Assembly (NCBI GenBank): GCA_965216725.1
Contig: CBDCGI010000016.1
Location: 62,001-126,000 of the forward strand
DNA length: 64,000 nt
Origin: JACZUI01 sp965216725
GTDB taxonomy: Bacteria; Actinomycetota; Acidimicrobiia; Spongiisociales; ZC4RG35
Direction: 5' to 3'
Positions 42,964-52,884 of the stretch are shown here, in pieces; within the stretch, counting starts at the first letter, position 1, and the number at the start of each line of letters is the position of its first letter. Under the pieces are notes generated by a model. The model searched no databases. It worked only from the letters and a program-made list of their open reading frames with translations, and had not been told where the DNA came from. A program made the position numbers and the translations under genes.

Positions 42964-44822
42964 ATGTCGCTACTCGAGTCGATCCAAACCCCTGACGACC
43001 TGCGCCACCTGAGCAGCGAGCAACTCGACCTCCTCTGTGGGGAGATCCGCGACTTCATCCTGGAAAAGGTCTCCCAGACCGGGGGACATCTCTCACCCAA
43101 CCTCGGAGTCGTGGAGCTGACTGTTGCCTTGCATCGGTCGTTCCGCTCCCCCGAGGATCGCCTGATATGGGATGTCGGGCACCAGGCCTACGTTCACAAG
43201 CTGCTCACCGGCCGCCAAGACGGGTTCGACTCACTGCGTCACACCGGAGGGCTCAGCGGATACCCGAGCCGGGAGGAGTCGGAGCACGACTTCGTTGAGA
43301 ACAGCCATGCGTCCACGTCGCTCTCATACGCCGCAGGCCACGCCCTGGCCGGCTACCCGGGTACACGGTGGCAGTCATCGGTGACGGGGCCCTCACTGGT
43401 GGGATGGCATACGAGGCGCTGAACCACATCGCAGTGACCAAGCCGGAGCGTCTGATCATCGTGCTCAATGACAACGGTCGCTCCTACGCCCCAACCGTCG
43501 GTGGCTTTGCGTCCCTTGCCACTCTTGCCCACTATCGGATCGACCCGCGTTACGAAAAGACCAAACAGACGCTGGGGAAGATGCTTCGCGGCATCCCTCT
43601 GGTTGGAGAGAGTGCCGATGAGCTCGCCGGTCGGCTCAAAGACGCCGTCAAGCAGATTCTCGAGCCGTCGACCGTGTTCGACGCCATCGATCTCAAATAC
43701 ACCGGGCGCATCGACGGCCACGACCTCGAGTTGCTCGAAGAGACATTCGAGGCGGCCAAGGCCTACCACGAGCCGGTGGTCATCCATGTCGTCACCGAGA
43801 AGGGATCGGGCTACCAGCCCGCCATCGAAGACGAGGAAGAGAAGCTGCACGGAGTGGGCAGTTTCGACGTCGCCACCGGCAAAGCACACAAGTCCGAACT
43901 GAAGCTGACCGAGGTCGCCAGCCAGGCTCTGCTCGAGGCTGCCAGTACCCGTCCCGACTTGGTCGGGATATCCGCGGCGATGGTCTCAACGACCGCGGTC
44001 AAAGACATGGCGAAGGCTTATCCCGACCGGGTGTTTGACACCGGAATTGCCGAGCAGCACGCAGTCACTATGGCGGCGGGGATGGCCATGGCCGGCAAAA
44101 GGCCCGTGGTTGCCATCTACTCGGCGTTCCTGCAAAGGGCGTTCGATCAGATCGTCGCCGACGTCGCGCTTCACGACCTCGAGGTGACTTTCTTGATCGA
44201 CCGTGCCGGTGTCACCGGCCCCGATGGGCCGTCTCATCACGGTGTGTTCGACCTTTCCTACTTGCGAATGATCCCCAATCTCGTGGTGGGCACCCCCGCG
44301 GACGCCACCGAGCTCTGCGCCATGATCGAGACGGCCGTGGACCATCCGGGCCCATGTGCGATCAGGTATCCCAAAGGCGGCGCTTCGTCCGTGCCTCGGC
44401 TCCCAGTGGAGCCGATGGAGGTTGGCGTTGCGGAGCTGGTCGCCGAGGGCTCCGACGTCCTCTTGGTCGCTGTGGGCCGCATGGTGGAGGCGGCGACCAA
44501 GGTTGCGTCCAACCTGTCAGGCTCTGGCATCTCGGCCGGTGTCGTCAACGCCCGATGGGTGAAACCCTTGGACCCTCGGATCGTGGCCTGGGCTGAGCCG
44601 GTAGACCACGTGTTCACCCTGGAAGACAACGTGGTGGCAGGCGGCTTTGGCAGTGCCGTGTTCGAAGCGCTTTCCACGGCCGGAGTCGACACTCCTATCA
44701 CCGCTGTTGGCGTCCCCGATCACTTTCTGCCCCACGGCGCGGCCGGTGATGTGATGGCCTCGATAGGGATGGATCCGGAGTCGATCAGCCGGCGAATCAG
44801 GGACGTTCTTCAAACGGGCTAG
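42964..44822 (+). CDS. dxs: 1-deoxy-D-xylulose-5-phosphate synthase, split by a frameshift
   Basis: First enzyme of the MEP isoprenoid pathway (thiamine-diphosphate dependent). From ATG 42964 the first frame gives GGHLSPNLGVVELTVALH, DVGHQAYVHKLLTGR, SGYPSREES and ENSHASTSLSYA, then becomes nonsense after GYPG near 43355. The next frame resumes at about 43357 with TVAVIGDGALTGGMAYEALN, the ThDP motif, then AEQHAVTMAAGMA, VTGPDGPSHHG and a normal C-terminus at 44822. Total length is 1859 nt, one short of a multiple of three, which fits a single missing base. The corrected protein would be about 619 residues, the normal size. Confidence 0.93.
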
Positions 44823-44900
44823 ATCGCGAAACATCGGCTTCCACGGTGTTGGCCACTCGTTAACCTCGCGGGTTCTCGCCCGACCTTGAGGAGGTTGCGA

Positions 44901-45734
44901 ATGAAGAAGTCCGTTGCCCTACTTGCAATTCTCGGAATGGTGATGGCGGCATGTGCCAGCGAAGATGGGGATTCAGGCGGCTCGTCTTGTGCCAAAGAAG
45001 ACCTCAATCTCGTTAACGAAGGCCAGCTCACGATCGGAACCGACGATCCGTCCTTCCCGCCCTGGTTCGACTTCGACGGCGGTCCCTCCACAGGGACCGG
45101 CTTCGAGAGTGCCGTCGCCTACGCGGTGGCCGAGGAACTCGGCTTCAGCGCTGAAGAGGTCGAATGGGTGGTAGTCCCGTTCAACAACGCTTATGCACCG
45201 GGGGCCAAGGACTTCGACTTCGACATCAACCAGGTGTCGATCACGGAGGAGCGTGAGGAGGCAGTTGATTTCTCCGACGGCTATTACACCGTCAACCAGG
45301 CATTGCTCGGCTTCTCCGACTCGGACATCGCCGGAGCCACCACCATCGATGACCTCAAGTCGTATGTGCTCGGAGCCCAGGTGGGCACCACCTCTCTCGA
45401 TTTCATCGAGAATGTGATCGAGCCCGACCAGGATCCTCTCGTCTTCGATACCAATGCCGATGCCAAGGCAGCGTTTGACGCCGGCCAATTGGAAGGTCTC
45501 ATTCTCGATTTGCCGACAGCCTTCTTCGTGTCGGCGGTCGAAATCGAGGGTTCCGCCGTCATCGCCCAGTTCCCCACCGGCGACGACGAAGGAGAGCAGT
45601 TCGGCCTGGTGTTCGAGGAAGGGAATTCCCTCCGGGATTGCGTCAATGACGCCTTGGAAAACGTCGACCTCGACGCGATCCAAGAGGAGTGGCTGTCGGA
45701 CGTGGTCGATGCGCCTGTCATCGAAACCGGCTGA
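44901..45734 (+). CDS. amino-acid ABC transporter, substrate-binding lipoprotein
   Basis: 277 residues from ATG 44901 with GAGGAGG upstream. Lipobox MAAC. A family 3 solute-binding protein: LTIGTDDPSFPPWFDFDGG, EVEWVVVPFNNAYAPG, VDFSDGYYTVNQALLGF, VLGAQVGTTSLDFIE and DLPTAFFVSAVEI. It should bind a polar amino acid outside the membrane. The next two genes give its permease and ATPase, making a three-gene importer. Confidence 0.9.
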   Translation: MKKSVALLAILGMVMAACASEDGDSGGSSCAKEDLNLVNEGQLTIGTDDPSFPPWFDFDGGPSTGTGFESAVAYAVAEELGFSAEEVEWVVVPFNNAYAPGAKDFDFDINQVSITEEREEAVDFSDGYYTVNQALLGFSDSDIAGATTIDDLKSYVLGAQVGTTSLDFIENVIEPDQDPLVFDTNADAKAAFDAGQLEGLILDLPTAFFVSAVEIEGSAVIAQFPTGDDEGEQFGLVFEEGNSLRDCVNDALENVDLDAIQEEWLSDVVDAPVIETG

Positions 45735-45756
45735 GCAACAGCTCCGATAACAACCG

Positions 45757-46626
45757 ATGACCGAGGCAACGACGCCGCGTCGCGACCCGGGGCTGTCCCC
45801 GGGCAGGGCGCGGCGTCTTGCCGTCTACAGGAGGCGAAGGCGTCGGTCGCTGACAATCGGCGCCATCAGCACGGTGGTGGTGTTCGGAACTGTCGCCTTC
45901 GTAGTGGCCAGCTCGCCCGGCTGGCCGACCGTGAGGCAGACGTTCTTCAGTTGGGAGCACTTCCGGGACTCGTTTCCCGAGATCTGGGACGGCTTCGGGC
46001 GGAACGTCAGGATCTTCCTGATCGCCGAGGTGCTGATCCTGATAGTGGCATTGGTTGTGGCCGTGATACGTAACAGCCGGTCACCGTTTCTCACACCTCT
46101 CCGCATCGGCGCCACGATCTACGTCGATGTGGTGCGGGGGATCCCCACCATCATCCTCCTCTACCTCCTTGGCTTCGGCGTCCCGGCCCTTCGTCTCCAA
46201 GGCGTCCCCAACAGCCAGGAGTTTTGGGCGATCGTGACATTGGTCATCTCTTACTCGGCGTATGTGGCCGAGGTTTACCGCGCCGGTATCGAGTCGGTGC
46301 ACGAGAGCCAGCGAGCAGCGGCGCGGTCACTCGGGCTTCGCTCCTCCCAATCGATGCGGTACGTGGTGTTGCCGCAAGCGGTGAGAAGAGTGGTACCGCC
46401 CCTACTCAACGACTTCGTCGCTTTGCAGAAGGACTCGGCACTTCTGGCGTTGCTTGGTGTCCAGGAAGCCTTCCGCGAGTCTCAGATCTACGTGGCTCGG
46501 ACCTTCAACTTCACCGCCTATCTGGCGGCAGCGCTGCTGTTCCTGGTGCTCACGATCCCTCTTGCCAGGTTCACCGACTATTTGATAAAGCGCCAGCAAG
46601 GCCGAACCTCCGGTTCAACGCTGTGA
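45757..46626 (+). CDS. polar amino-acid ABC transporter, permease
   Basis: 289 residues. A basic N-terminus and one helix are followed by the HisM/GlnP-type core: FIAEVLILIVALVVAVIRNS-like helix, VVRGIPTIILLYLLGFGVP, YSAYVAEVYRAGIESVHESQRAAARSLGLRSSQSMRYVVLPQAVRRVVPPLLN (EAA loop) and LQKDSALLALLGVQEAF. It forms the channel, probably as a homodimer. Its stop overlaps the ATPase start (GTGA). Confidence 0.92.
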   Translation: MTEATTPRRDPGLSPGRARRLAVYRRRRRRSLTIGAISTVVVFGTVAFVVASSPGWPTVRQTFFSWEHFRDSFPEIWDGFGRNVRIFLIAEVLILIVALVVAVIRNSRSPFLTPLRIGATIYVDVVRGIPTIILLYLLGFGVPALRLQGVPNSQEFWAIVTLVISYSAYVAEVYRAGIESVHESQRAAARSLGLRSSQSMRYVVLPQAVRRVVPPLLNDFVALQKDSALLALLGVQEAFRESQIYVARTFNFTAYLAAALLFLVLTIPLARFTDYLIKRQQGRTSGSTL

Positions 46627-47360
46627 GTCACCTGCTGACCGTCGAAGGCATCTGGAAGGAGTTCGGTGACCTGGTCGTGCTCCAAGACGTCAGCTTCAAC
46701 CTCGACCGCCACCAGGTCCTGTCCGTGGTGGGGCCGTCGGGGTCGGGCAAATCAACGCTGCTCCGGTGCCTGAACCTCCTGGAACCGATCGACGACGGGC
46801 GGATCCTGCTCGAAGGGGTCGACATTTCTGACCCCGAGTTCGACGCCGACCCGGTGCGGCGGCGCATCGGGATCGTCTTTCAGTCGTTCAATCTCTTCCC
46901 GCATCTTTCGGTGGAGCAGAACATCACCCTGGCACCGAGGAAGGTCCTGGGCCTCGACCGGACAGAAGCGGCCGACCTGGCGACGTCGCTCCTGTCGCGG
47001 TTCGATCTGATCGACAAGATCGACGAGTACCCCGACCGTCTCTCCGGCGGACAGCAACAGCGTGTCGCCATCATCAGGGCCTTGGCGATGAGTCCCGACA
47101 TCATGTTGTTCGACGAGCCGACCTCTGCGTTGGATCCGGAGCTGGTGGGCGAGGTTCTCGATGTCATGACCGTGCTGGCCGCCGACGGGATGACAATGGT
47201 CGTCGTGTCACACGAGTTGGCTTTTGCCCGGGAGGCCGCCAATCGGGTGCTGTTCATGGACGAAGGGAAGGTGGTGGAAGAGGGCCCACCCGCGCGAGTC
47301 TTGACCGATCCCTCGAGCGATCGGGCCCGTAGGTTTCTCAGCCTGGTGGAAGAAGCCTGA
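46623..47360 (+). CDS. polar amino-acid ABC transporter, ATPase
   Basis: 245 residues from GTG 46623, overlapping the permease stop. Walker A GPSGSGKSTLLRCLNLLE, Q loop GIVFQSFNLFPHL, signature LSGGQQQRVAIIRALAM and Walker B IMLFDEPTSALDPELVGEVL are those of GlnQ/HisP ATPases. It completes the first amino-acid importer. Upstream extension in the same frame is not credible. Confidence 0.93.
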   Translation: MSHLLTVEGIWKEFGDLVVLQDVSFNLDRHQVLSVVGPSGSGKSTLLRCLNLLEPIDDGRILLEGVDISDPEFDADPVRRRIGIVFQSFNLFPHLSVEQNITLAPRKVLGLDRTEAADLATSLLSRFDLIDKIDEYPDRLSGGQQQRVAIIRALAMSPDIMLFDEPTSALDPELVGEVLDVMTVLAADGMTMVVVSHELAFAREAANRVLFMDEGKVVEEGPPARVLTDPSSDRARRFLSLVEEA

Positions 47361-47454
47361 TCGGGCAACCTGTGGCACCGTCTGCACCTCCTTGATTAGG
47401 GTCTTTCCCCAGGTGCGCCCCTTGGGCGTCCTCAAACCTGTATACGGAGGAGAG

Positions 47455-48564
47455 ATGAAACTCAAAAGGCTCTTGGTGGTGTTGACCGCCTTGACGCTCG
47501 TATTGGCCGCTTGTACCAGTGACGACGACGGTGGTAGTGATACCACGGTCGCCGACAGTGGTGGCAACGGCGACGGTGGTGGCGGCGACGGTGGGTCCAC
47601 CCTCGACGCCGTCATAGCCGCCGACGAGCTCAAATGTGGGACTCGCGACGCCTTCCCCGGCTTTGCAGTCCTCACCGATGACGGCGACCACGTCGGATTC
47701 GACTCTGACTTCTGTCGTGCCATCGCGGCTGCGGTGCTGGGTGAAGGTGGTGCCGACAAAGTCGATCATGTGGATCTAGAGACCGCTGATCGGTTCACTG
47801 CCCTCCAGTCAGGTGCCATCGATGTGTTGGTGCGTAACACAACCTGGACGGCATCGCGCGATGGCCTCGAAGGCGCCACATTCCTCACCGTCAACTATTA
47901 CGACGGTCAAGGGATGATGGTCAATGCCGGCGACTATTCGAGCGTTTCTGAGATGCAGGACGCAATCGTCTGTGTGGCCAAAGGCACCACAACCGAAGGT
48001 AACGCAGCCGATGAGTCGGCCCGTCTCGGTCTCAACTGGGAGGTCAGGACATTTGACGACCCCAACCTGATCCAGGAGGCCTTCCAGGCCGGTCAGTGTG
48101 ACGGTTGGAGCGCCGACAGCAGCCAGCTCACCGGGTTCCGATCGGTCTATCCAGATGGTCCCGACGCCTTGGCGATCCTGCCCGAGGTCTTCTCGAGAGA
48201 GCCACTCGCTCCCGCAGTCGCCGATGGCGACACCGCGTGGGCGCAGGCGGTGAATTGGGCGATTCTGGCCACAATTCAGGCCGAGGAGCTTGGTATCACC
48301 CAGGCCAATGTAGATGACATGGTGAACTCGGATGATGTGAACATCGTCAAGTTCCTCACCGGTGCCACCACCGACGACGATGGCAACGCCACTCAGTTCA
48401 ACCCGAGTCTCGGGTTGCCTGATGACTTCGCCTATCAAGTGGTGAAGCAGGTGGGCAACTACGGCGACATCTTTGAACGCCATCTGGCGCCTCTCGGTCT
48501 GGAGCGGGGTACCAACGCCCTGTGGACCGACGGTGGTCTGATGTACGCGCCGCCTTATCGTTAA
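47455..48564 (+). CDS. general L-amino-acid ABC transporter, substrate-binding protein (AapJ-like)
   Basis: 369 residues from ATG 47455 with a GGAGGAGAG site. Lipobox LAAC, then an Asp/Gly linker. The body (about 55-369) has CGTRDAFPGFAVLTDDGDHVGFDSDFCRAIAAAVLG, DVLVRNTTWTASRDGLEGATFLTVNYYDGQGMMVN, and CVAKGTTTEGN, as in AapJ/BztA binding proteins for a broad range of L-amino acids. A large hairpin lies between it and the permease genes, so it may be expressed more strongly. Confidence 0.9.
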   Translation: MKLKRLLVVLTALTLVLAACTSDDDGGSDTTVADSGGNGDGGGGDGGSTLDAVIAADELKCGTRDAFPGFAVLTDDGDHVGFDSDFCRAIAAAVLGEGGADKVDHVDLETADRFTALQSGAIDVLVRNTTWTASRDGLEGATFLTVNYYDGQGMMVNAGDYSSVSEMQDAIVCVAKGTTTEGNAADESARLGLNWEVRTFDDPNLIQEAFQAGQCDGWSADSSQLTGFRSVYPDGPDALAILPEVFSREPLAPAVADGDTAWAQAVNWAILATIQAEELGITQANVDDMVNSDDVNIVKFLTGATTDDDGNATQFNPSLGLPDDFAYQVVKQVGNYGDIFERHLAPLGLERGTNALWTDGGLMYAPPYR

Positions 48565-48574
48565 AGGCTGAAGT

Positions 48575-48607
48575 GAGGTGGGTGGCGGCCTGACCGCCAC
48601 CCACCTC
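48575..48607 (+). terminator. hairpin between binding protein and permease genes
   Basis: GAGGTGGGTGGCGG and CCGCCACCCACCTC form a perfect 14-bp stem with a 5-nt loop, 10 bp after the binding-protein stop. There is no T tract, so it may be an mRNA-stabilising or partial termination element. Confidence 0.6.
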
Positions 48608-48614
48608 TCATTTG

Positions 48615-49787
48615 ATGACGACCAAAGCCTTGGCACCCGAGACGGCAAAGCCGCCCTTCTACAGGAACGTAAATGTCCTGAAGTGGGTGTTTCAGCTTGT
48701 CGTCTTCTTCATTGTTCTCACCATCCTCTTCTGGCTGTTGAACAACTACCTCCAGAGGAGTCAGGACCTGGGGATCCCCACCAGTTTCGACTTCTTGTCT
48801 CAGCCCACTTCGTTCGATATCCCCGGTGCTGACTTCTCGCCGGCTCAACCGGTGAGCGACGCCTATCTGGTCGGGCTCAAGAACACCATCAGCGTTTCCG
48901 TCGTTGGCATCTTCTTCGCAACTGTCCTCGGGATTCTCATCGGCATTGGCCGTCTCTCTCGAAATTGGATTGTCAACAAACTCTCGACCGTCTATGTCGA
49001 GTCGCTTCGTAACGTCCCACTCCTCGTCATCATGACTTTCTGCTTTCTCGGGATCGTCCTCCAGCTATTCCCGCGGATCGAGGAGGCGTGGGATTTTGGC
49101 GGGCTGATCATCATCTCCAACCGCGGTGTGAGCGTGACGTGGTTCGAAGGAACAACCTTGCTCGCCCTAACCGGATTCTTCCTGCTAGGTCTTGTCGGCT
49201 GGTGGCTGATCGCCCGTTGGCGCAAGGGCGTCTCGGAACGAACGGGCGCGCCCAGCCGGGCAGGACTGCTCGGCCTTTCTTTCTTGGTGGTCGCCATGAT
49301 CGTGGGATGGTTTGTCCTCGGGGCAATGTTCACCACCCCCGAAGTCGACGGTAGGCAAGTCGTAGGAGGGATCCGGATCGACCCCTCGTATTTCGCGGTG
49401 TTGGTGGCGCTGGTGATCTACACCGCAAGCCACATCGCTGAGATCACCCGGGGTTCGATTCAGGCCGTCCCCAAGGGACAGGGTGAGGCGGGGAGTGCCT
49501 TGGCATTGACCGGTTTCCAAAGGATGTGGTTCGTGGTGTTGCCCCAGGCGATGCGTGTAGCGATACCTCCGATCGGCAACCAGTACCTCGCCTTGACCAA
49601 GAACTCTTCGCTGGGCGCGGCGTTCGCTTACTTTGAGATCACCAACATCGCACAGATCACTGTCGGTAACGGGTCGCCTGCCGTGCCTGCCTTTTTCCTT
49701 GCGCTGCTCTTCTATCTTGCCCTTTCACTCATCACTTCAGCCATCGTGAACTTGGCCAATCGACGCTTCAAGTTGGTTGAAAGATGA
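48615..49787 (+). CDS. general L-amino-acid ABC transporter, permease (AapQ-like)
   Basis: 390 residues from ATG 48615. AapQ/BztB type: an N-terminal helix and periplasmic loop (RSQDLGIPTSFDFLSQPTSFDIPG), then the core with VYVESLRNVPLLVIMTF, two extra helices (about 170-240), and the EAA loop EITRGSIQAVPKGQGEAGSALALTGFQRMWFVVLPQAMRVAIPP with NQYLALTKNSSLG. It overlaps the next permease gene by ATGA. Confidence 0.92.
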   Translation: MTTKALAPETAKPPFYRNVNVLKWVFQLVVFFIVLTILFWLLNNYLQRSQDLGIPTSFDFLSQPTSFDIPGADFSPAQPVSDAYLVGLKNTISVSVVGIFFATVLGILIGIGRLSRNWIVNKLSTVYVESLRNVPLLVIMTFCFLGIVLQLFPRIEEAWDFGGLIIISNRGVSVTWFEGTTLLALTGFFLLGLVGWWLIARWRKGVSERTGAPSRAGLLGLSFLVVAMIVGWFVLGAMFTTPEVDGRQVVGGIRIDPSYFAVLVALVIYTASHIAEITRGSIQAVPKGQGEAGSALALTGFQRMWFVVLPQAMRVAIPPIGNQYLALTKNSSLGAAFAYFEITNIAQITVGNGSPAVPAFFLALLFYLALSLITSAIVNLANRRFKLVER

Positions 49788-51028
49788 CCGTTGAAACACC
49801 TGTTCTGACCCGCGGTGAATTGGCCCGGATCTGGGTCCGGAAGAACCTGTTCCGTACCTGGTACGACTCGCTGATAACGCTCGTCTTCGGAGGACTCAGC
49901 CTCTATCTCCTCTACCGGGCGATCTTGTTTGTCTTTTTCAACGCACGGTGGGAGATCATCTCCTCCAACCTCAAGCTGCTGATGATCGGTCGTTGGCCGT
50001 CCGACCACATTCTCACCGTGTCGGTGGCCATCATCATCCTCGCTTTCTGGGGCGGTCTGGTTGGCGGAATCATTGCCGGACGGCAGCGGCGGGCAGGGAT
50101 TTCCGAGGCGGCGGCAATGAGCACCCCGCAGCGTGTCAGCGACCTGGGCCGGCGGTTTGGGCTGCTCGTCGGGACAATCCTGTTGCTTCTGCTTCTCACA
50201 GATACCGCTGGCCCCTGGCTGACCGCAGTCGGGATGACCGTCGGTGGCCTGATCGGTTATTGGACCGGGCGCCGGATAGGCATGCTCACGCTCGGGAAGT
50301 GGTCAGGGAGACTCCTGATTCTGGCGCTTGGGGTGATACCGGTCGCAACGTTCTTCTACATGACGGCGGCGCACCCCCTCGGGGAGTGGGAGGGCTTTCT
50401 CTTCAACATGACCGCGGCGCTGGCCGGAATCGTCCTCTGTTTCCCGCTTGGAGTGCTCCTGGCTCTGGGTCGGCGGTCCAAGCTGCCACTTCTCAAATCG
50501 GTGTCGATTGTCTACATCGAGTTCGTTCGAGGGTCGCCTTTGTTCGTGCTCCTCCTGCTGGCGAACGTATCGCTCGAATTCTTCGTCCCCGAGTCCCTGG
50601 CACCGTCGAAGCCGATCAGGGCAATAGTCACCTTCACTCTGTTCACTGCGGCCTACCTGGCAGAGATAGTCAGGGGCGGTCTGCAGTCAGTTCCTAGAGG
50701 CCAGGAAGAAGCAGCAAAGGCCCTTGGTCTCTCGCCTACGAAACAGATGTTCCTGATCGTGCTGCCGCAAGCGCTGAGGAACGTCATCCCGGCACAAATC
50801 GGCCAGTTCATATCCCTATTCAAAGACACAACGCTTGCAGGTGTCGCCCTCGGGATCCTGGATCTCCTATCCGGTGCTGAAGCCATTACTGCCCAGCCCG
50901 AATTTGTCGGTCAGGGCCTGATCATCGAGTCGCTGGTGTTTGTTGCCTTCATGTTCTGGGTGGGTTCGTTCACCATGTCAAGAGAAAGTCAACGCCTCGA
51001 GAAGAGGCTGGGAGTCGGAGTCCGATGA
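49784..51028 (+). CDS. general L-amino-acid ABC transporter, permease (AapM-like)
   Basis: 414 residues with the AapM/BztC layout: several N-terminal helices (about 20-205), then the permease core with IVYIEFVRGSPLFVLLLLANVSLEFF, IVRGGLQSVPRGQEEAAKALGLSPTKQMFLIVLPQALRNVIP and FISLFKDTTLAGVALG. It pairs with the preceding permease as a heterodimer. Overlaps on both sides show translational coupling. Confidence 0.92.
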   Translation: MTVETPVLTRGELARIWVRKNLFRTWYDSLITLVFGGLSLYLLYRAILFVFFNARWEIISSNLKLLMIGRWPSDHILTVSVAIIILAFWGGLVGGIIAGRQRRAGISEAAAMSTPQRVSDLGRRFGLLVGTILLLLLLTDTAGPWLTAVGMTVGGLIGYWTGRRIGMLTLGKWSGRLLILALGVIPVATFFYMTAAHPLGEWEGFLFNMTAALAGIVLCFPLGVLLALGRRSKLPLLKSVSIVYIEFVRGSPLFVLLLLANVSLEFFVPESLAPSKPIRAIVTFTLFTAAYLAEIVRGGLQSVPRGQEEAAKALGLSPTKQMFLIVLPQALRNVIPAQIGQFISLFKDTTLAGVALGILDLLSGAEAITAQPEFVGQGLIIESLVFVAFMFWVGSFTMSRESQRLEKRLGVGVR

Positions 51029-51804
51029 CAGATACCAATCAAGCCGTGTTCTCAGATGCCACCAAGGTTGAGGGTGACGTCGTCATCGAGATGGACGGGG
51101 TGGACAAGCTCTTTGGAGCGTTCCAGGCGCTGACCAACATCAACCTGAAGGTGGCCCGTCAGGAAGTGGTGGTGGTCATCGGCCCGTCGGGCTCGGGCAA
51201 ATCGACGCTCATCCGCTGCATCAACCGTCTCGAGGAGCACGATGCTGGTCGAATACTGGTAGATGGCATAGAACTATCGGAGGACGTGAAGAACATCCAG
51301 GAGATTCGACGCGAGACGGGGATGGTGTTTCAGCAGTTCAACCTGTTTCCCCATTTGACGGTCATCGACAACATCACCCTCGCCCCGCGCCAGGTGCGCC
51401 GAATGCCCAAAAAAGAGGCAGAGGACCTCGCCATGCAGTTGTTGGAGCGGGTTCGCATTCCCGAGCAGGCCAAAAAGTTTCCACTGCAGCTGTCTGGTGG
51501 TCAACAGCAGCGAGTTGCCATTGCCCGGTCGCTGGCGATGAAGCCCAAGGTGATGTTGTTTGACGAGCCAACATCGGCTCTCGATCCGGAGATGGTGGGA
51601 GAGGTCCTCGACACCATGAAGGATCTGGCACGCGAAGGCATGACGATGATCGTCGTCACCCATGAGATGGGTTTTGCCCGGGAAGTTGCCGACCGTGTGG
51701 TCTTCATGGCCGATGGGCAGATCGTCGAGGTGGGCACACCAGACCACTTCTTCCAGAATCCGCGGGAGGATCGGACCAAGCTCTTCTTGTCCCAGATCCT
51801 CTAG
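51025..51804 (+). CDS. general L-amino-acid ABC transporter, ATPase (AapP-like)
   Basis: 259 residues. Walker A GPSGSGKSTLIRCINRLE, Q loop GMVFQQFNLFPHLTV, signature LSGGQQQRVAIARSLAM and Walker B VMLFDEPTSALDPEMVGEVL. The last gene of the four-gene importer, overlapping the AapM-like gene by 4 bp. It converges with a sensor kinase gene, 21 bp away. Confidence 0.93.
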   Translation: MTDTNQAVFSDATKVEGDVVIEMDGVDKLFGAFQALTNINLKVARQEVVVVIGPSGSGKSTLIRCINRLEEHDAGRILVDGIELSEDVKNIQEIRRETGMVFQQFNLFPHLTVIDNITLAPRQVRRMPKKEAEDLAMQLLERVRIPEQAKKFPLQLSGGQQQRVAIARSLAMKPKVMLFDEPTSALDPEMVGEVLDTMKDLAREGMTMIVVTHEMGFAREVADRVVFMADGQIVEVGTPDHFFQNPREDRTKLFLSQIL

Positions 51805-51825
51805 CTCGGACCATCCTTTGGTCGG

Positions 51826-52884
51826 TCAGGGACCTACCGCCTCCCAGGGAAGGTCGATGGTGAAGATCGCCCCGCCATCGGGACCATTGCCGGCTGTCAG
51901 GGTCCCACCGTGAGCTTCTATCAAGTCCCGGGCGATGGACAGACCCAAGCCGGTTCCGGTGGAGTCGGCGGCCTTGGTGAATCGTTCGAAGATGACGTCC
52001 TCATCTCCTGCGGGGATTCCGGGCCCGTCATCGGAAACGGTGACTACAGCGGAGCCAGAACTCTCGGCGAGCCCAACTTCGATTCGCCCGCTTTCGCCGG
52101 TCTGGTCGGCGGCATTGGCTACCAGGTTGGCGATCACCTGGTGAATGCGATGTGGGTCGACATGCACAGCTCTGCTGATGGTTCCGGCGATTACCGCCTC
52201 GGTGTGATCTGAAGTGAGTTGGGCCCGAAAGGACGCCAAAACGCTCTCGACAAGTGGCGCGAGACTGGTTTCCTCGCGGTGAAGTTGGAGACGGCCTGCC
52301 TCAGCCAGAGCCAACAATCGCAAGTCCTCCAGCAGCCGCTCCATCAGCTCCACCTCGTCGGTGACGTTGGACAGCGACTCCGGGCCGTGGACCCCGTCGA
52401 TAACCGCCTCGATCTCGCCCCGGATCACCGTGAGCGGGGTTCGCAGCTCGTGTCCGAGATCGGCGAGGAGTCGTCTTCGTCGCTCGTCCTCCTCCTCCAG
52501 CCTCTCAGCCATTGTGTTGAAAGAACGAGTGACGGCGAGAAAGGGCCGGGGACCACGATCCCTGAGCCTGACGCCGGTTTCCCCATCCCCCAACCGTTCC
52601 GTTGCCTGGACCAGGTCGGCAAGAGGAGCCCACACTCGACGGAACATCCTGCCCGCGGCCAACGCTGCGACAGCCAGGATGAGCAGTGTGAGCCCCACCA
52701 CCAGCCATCGGCCCGGCCCGTCCACGCCGGAGATCCCAGCCGAGACTGCTGCACCGATGACCACCCCAGTGGCCACCAGGAACAGCAAGAACAGGACGAT
52801 TCGACGAAACATGAATCTCCCGGGCCGCCAGCCGGGACCTCCGTGGCCCTTCCAGGGCCCGTCGGGATATGACCCGCTACGCAT
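51826..52884 (-). CDS. sensor histidine kinase (BaeS-like)
   Basis: 352 residues. Two helices (about 28-48 and 60-80) separated by a short outside loop, then HAMP and a kinase core with the phospho-His in DLGHELRTPLTVIRGEI. The N box is ANLVANAADQTGESG and the G boxes are DDGPGIPAGDEDVIFERF and GTGLGLSIARDLIEAHGG. The small sensor loop suggests detection within the membrane or by a partner. It overlaps its response regulator gene by 8 bp and is the last gene of a three-gene operon. Confidence 0.92.
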   Translation of the reverse strand: MRSGSYPDGPWKGHGGPGWRPGRFMFRRIVLFLLFLVATGVVIGAAVSAGISGVDGPGRWLVVGLTLLILAVAALAAGRMFRRVWAPLADLVQATERLGDGETGVRLRDRGPRPFLAVTRSFNTMAERLEEEDERRRRLLADLGHELRTPLTVIRGEIEAVIDGVHGPESLSNVTDEVELMERLLEDLRLLALAEAGRLQLHREETSLAPLVESVLASFRAQLTSDHTEAVIAGTISRAVHVDPHRIHQVIANLVANAADQTGESGRIEVGLAESSGSAVVTVSDDGPGIPAGDEDVIFERFTKAADSTGTGLGLSIARDLIEAHGGTLTAGNGPDGGAIFTIDLPWEAVGP

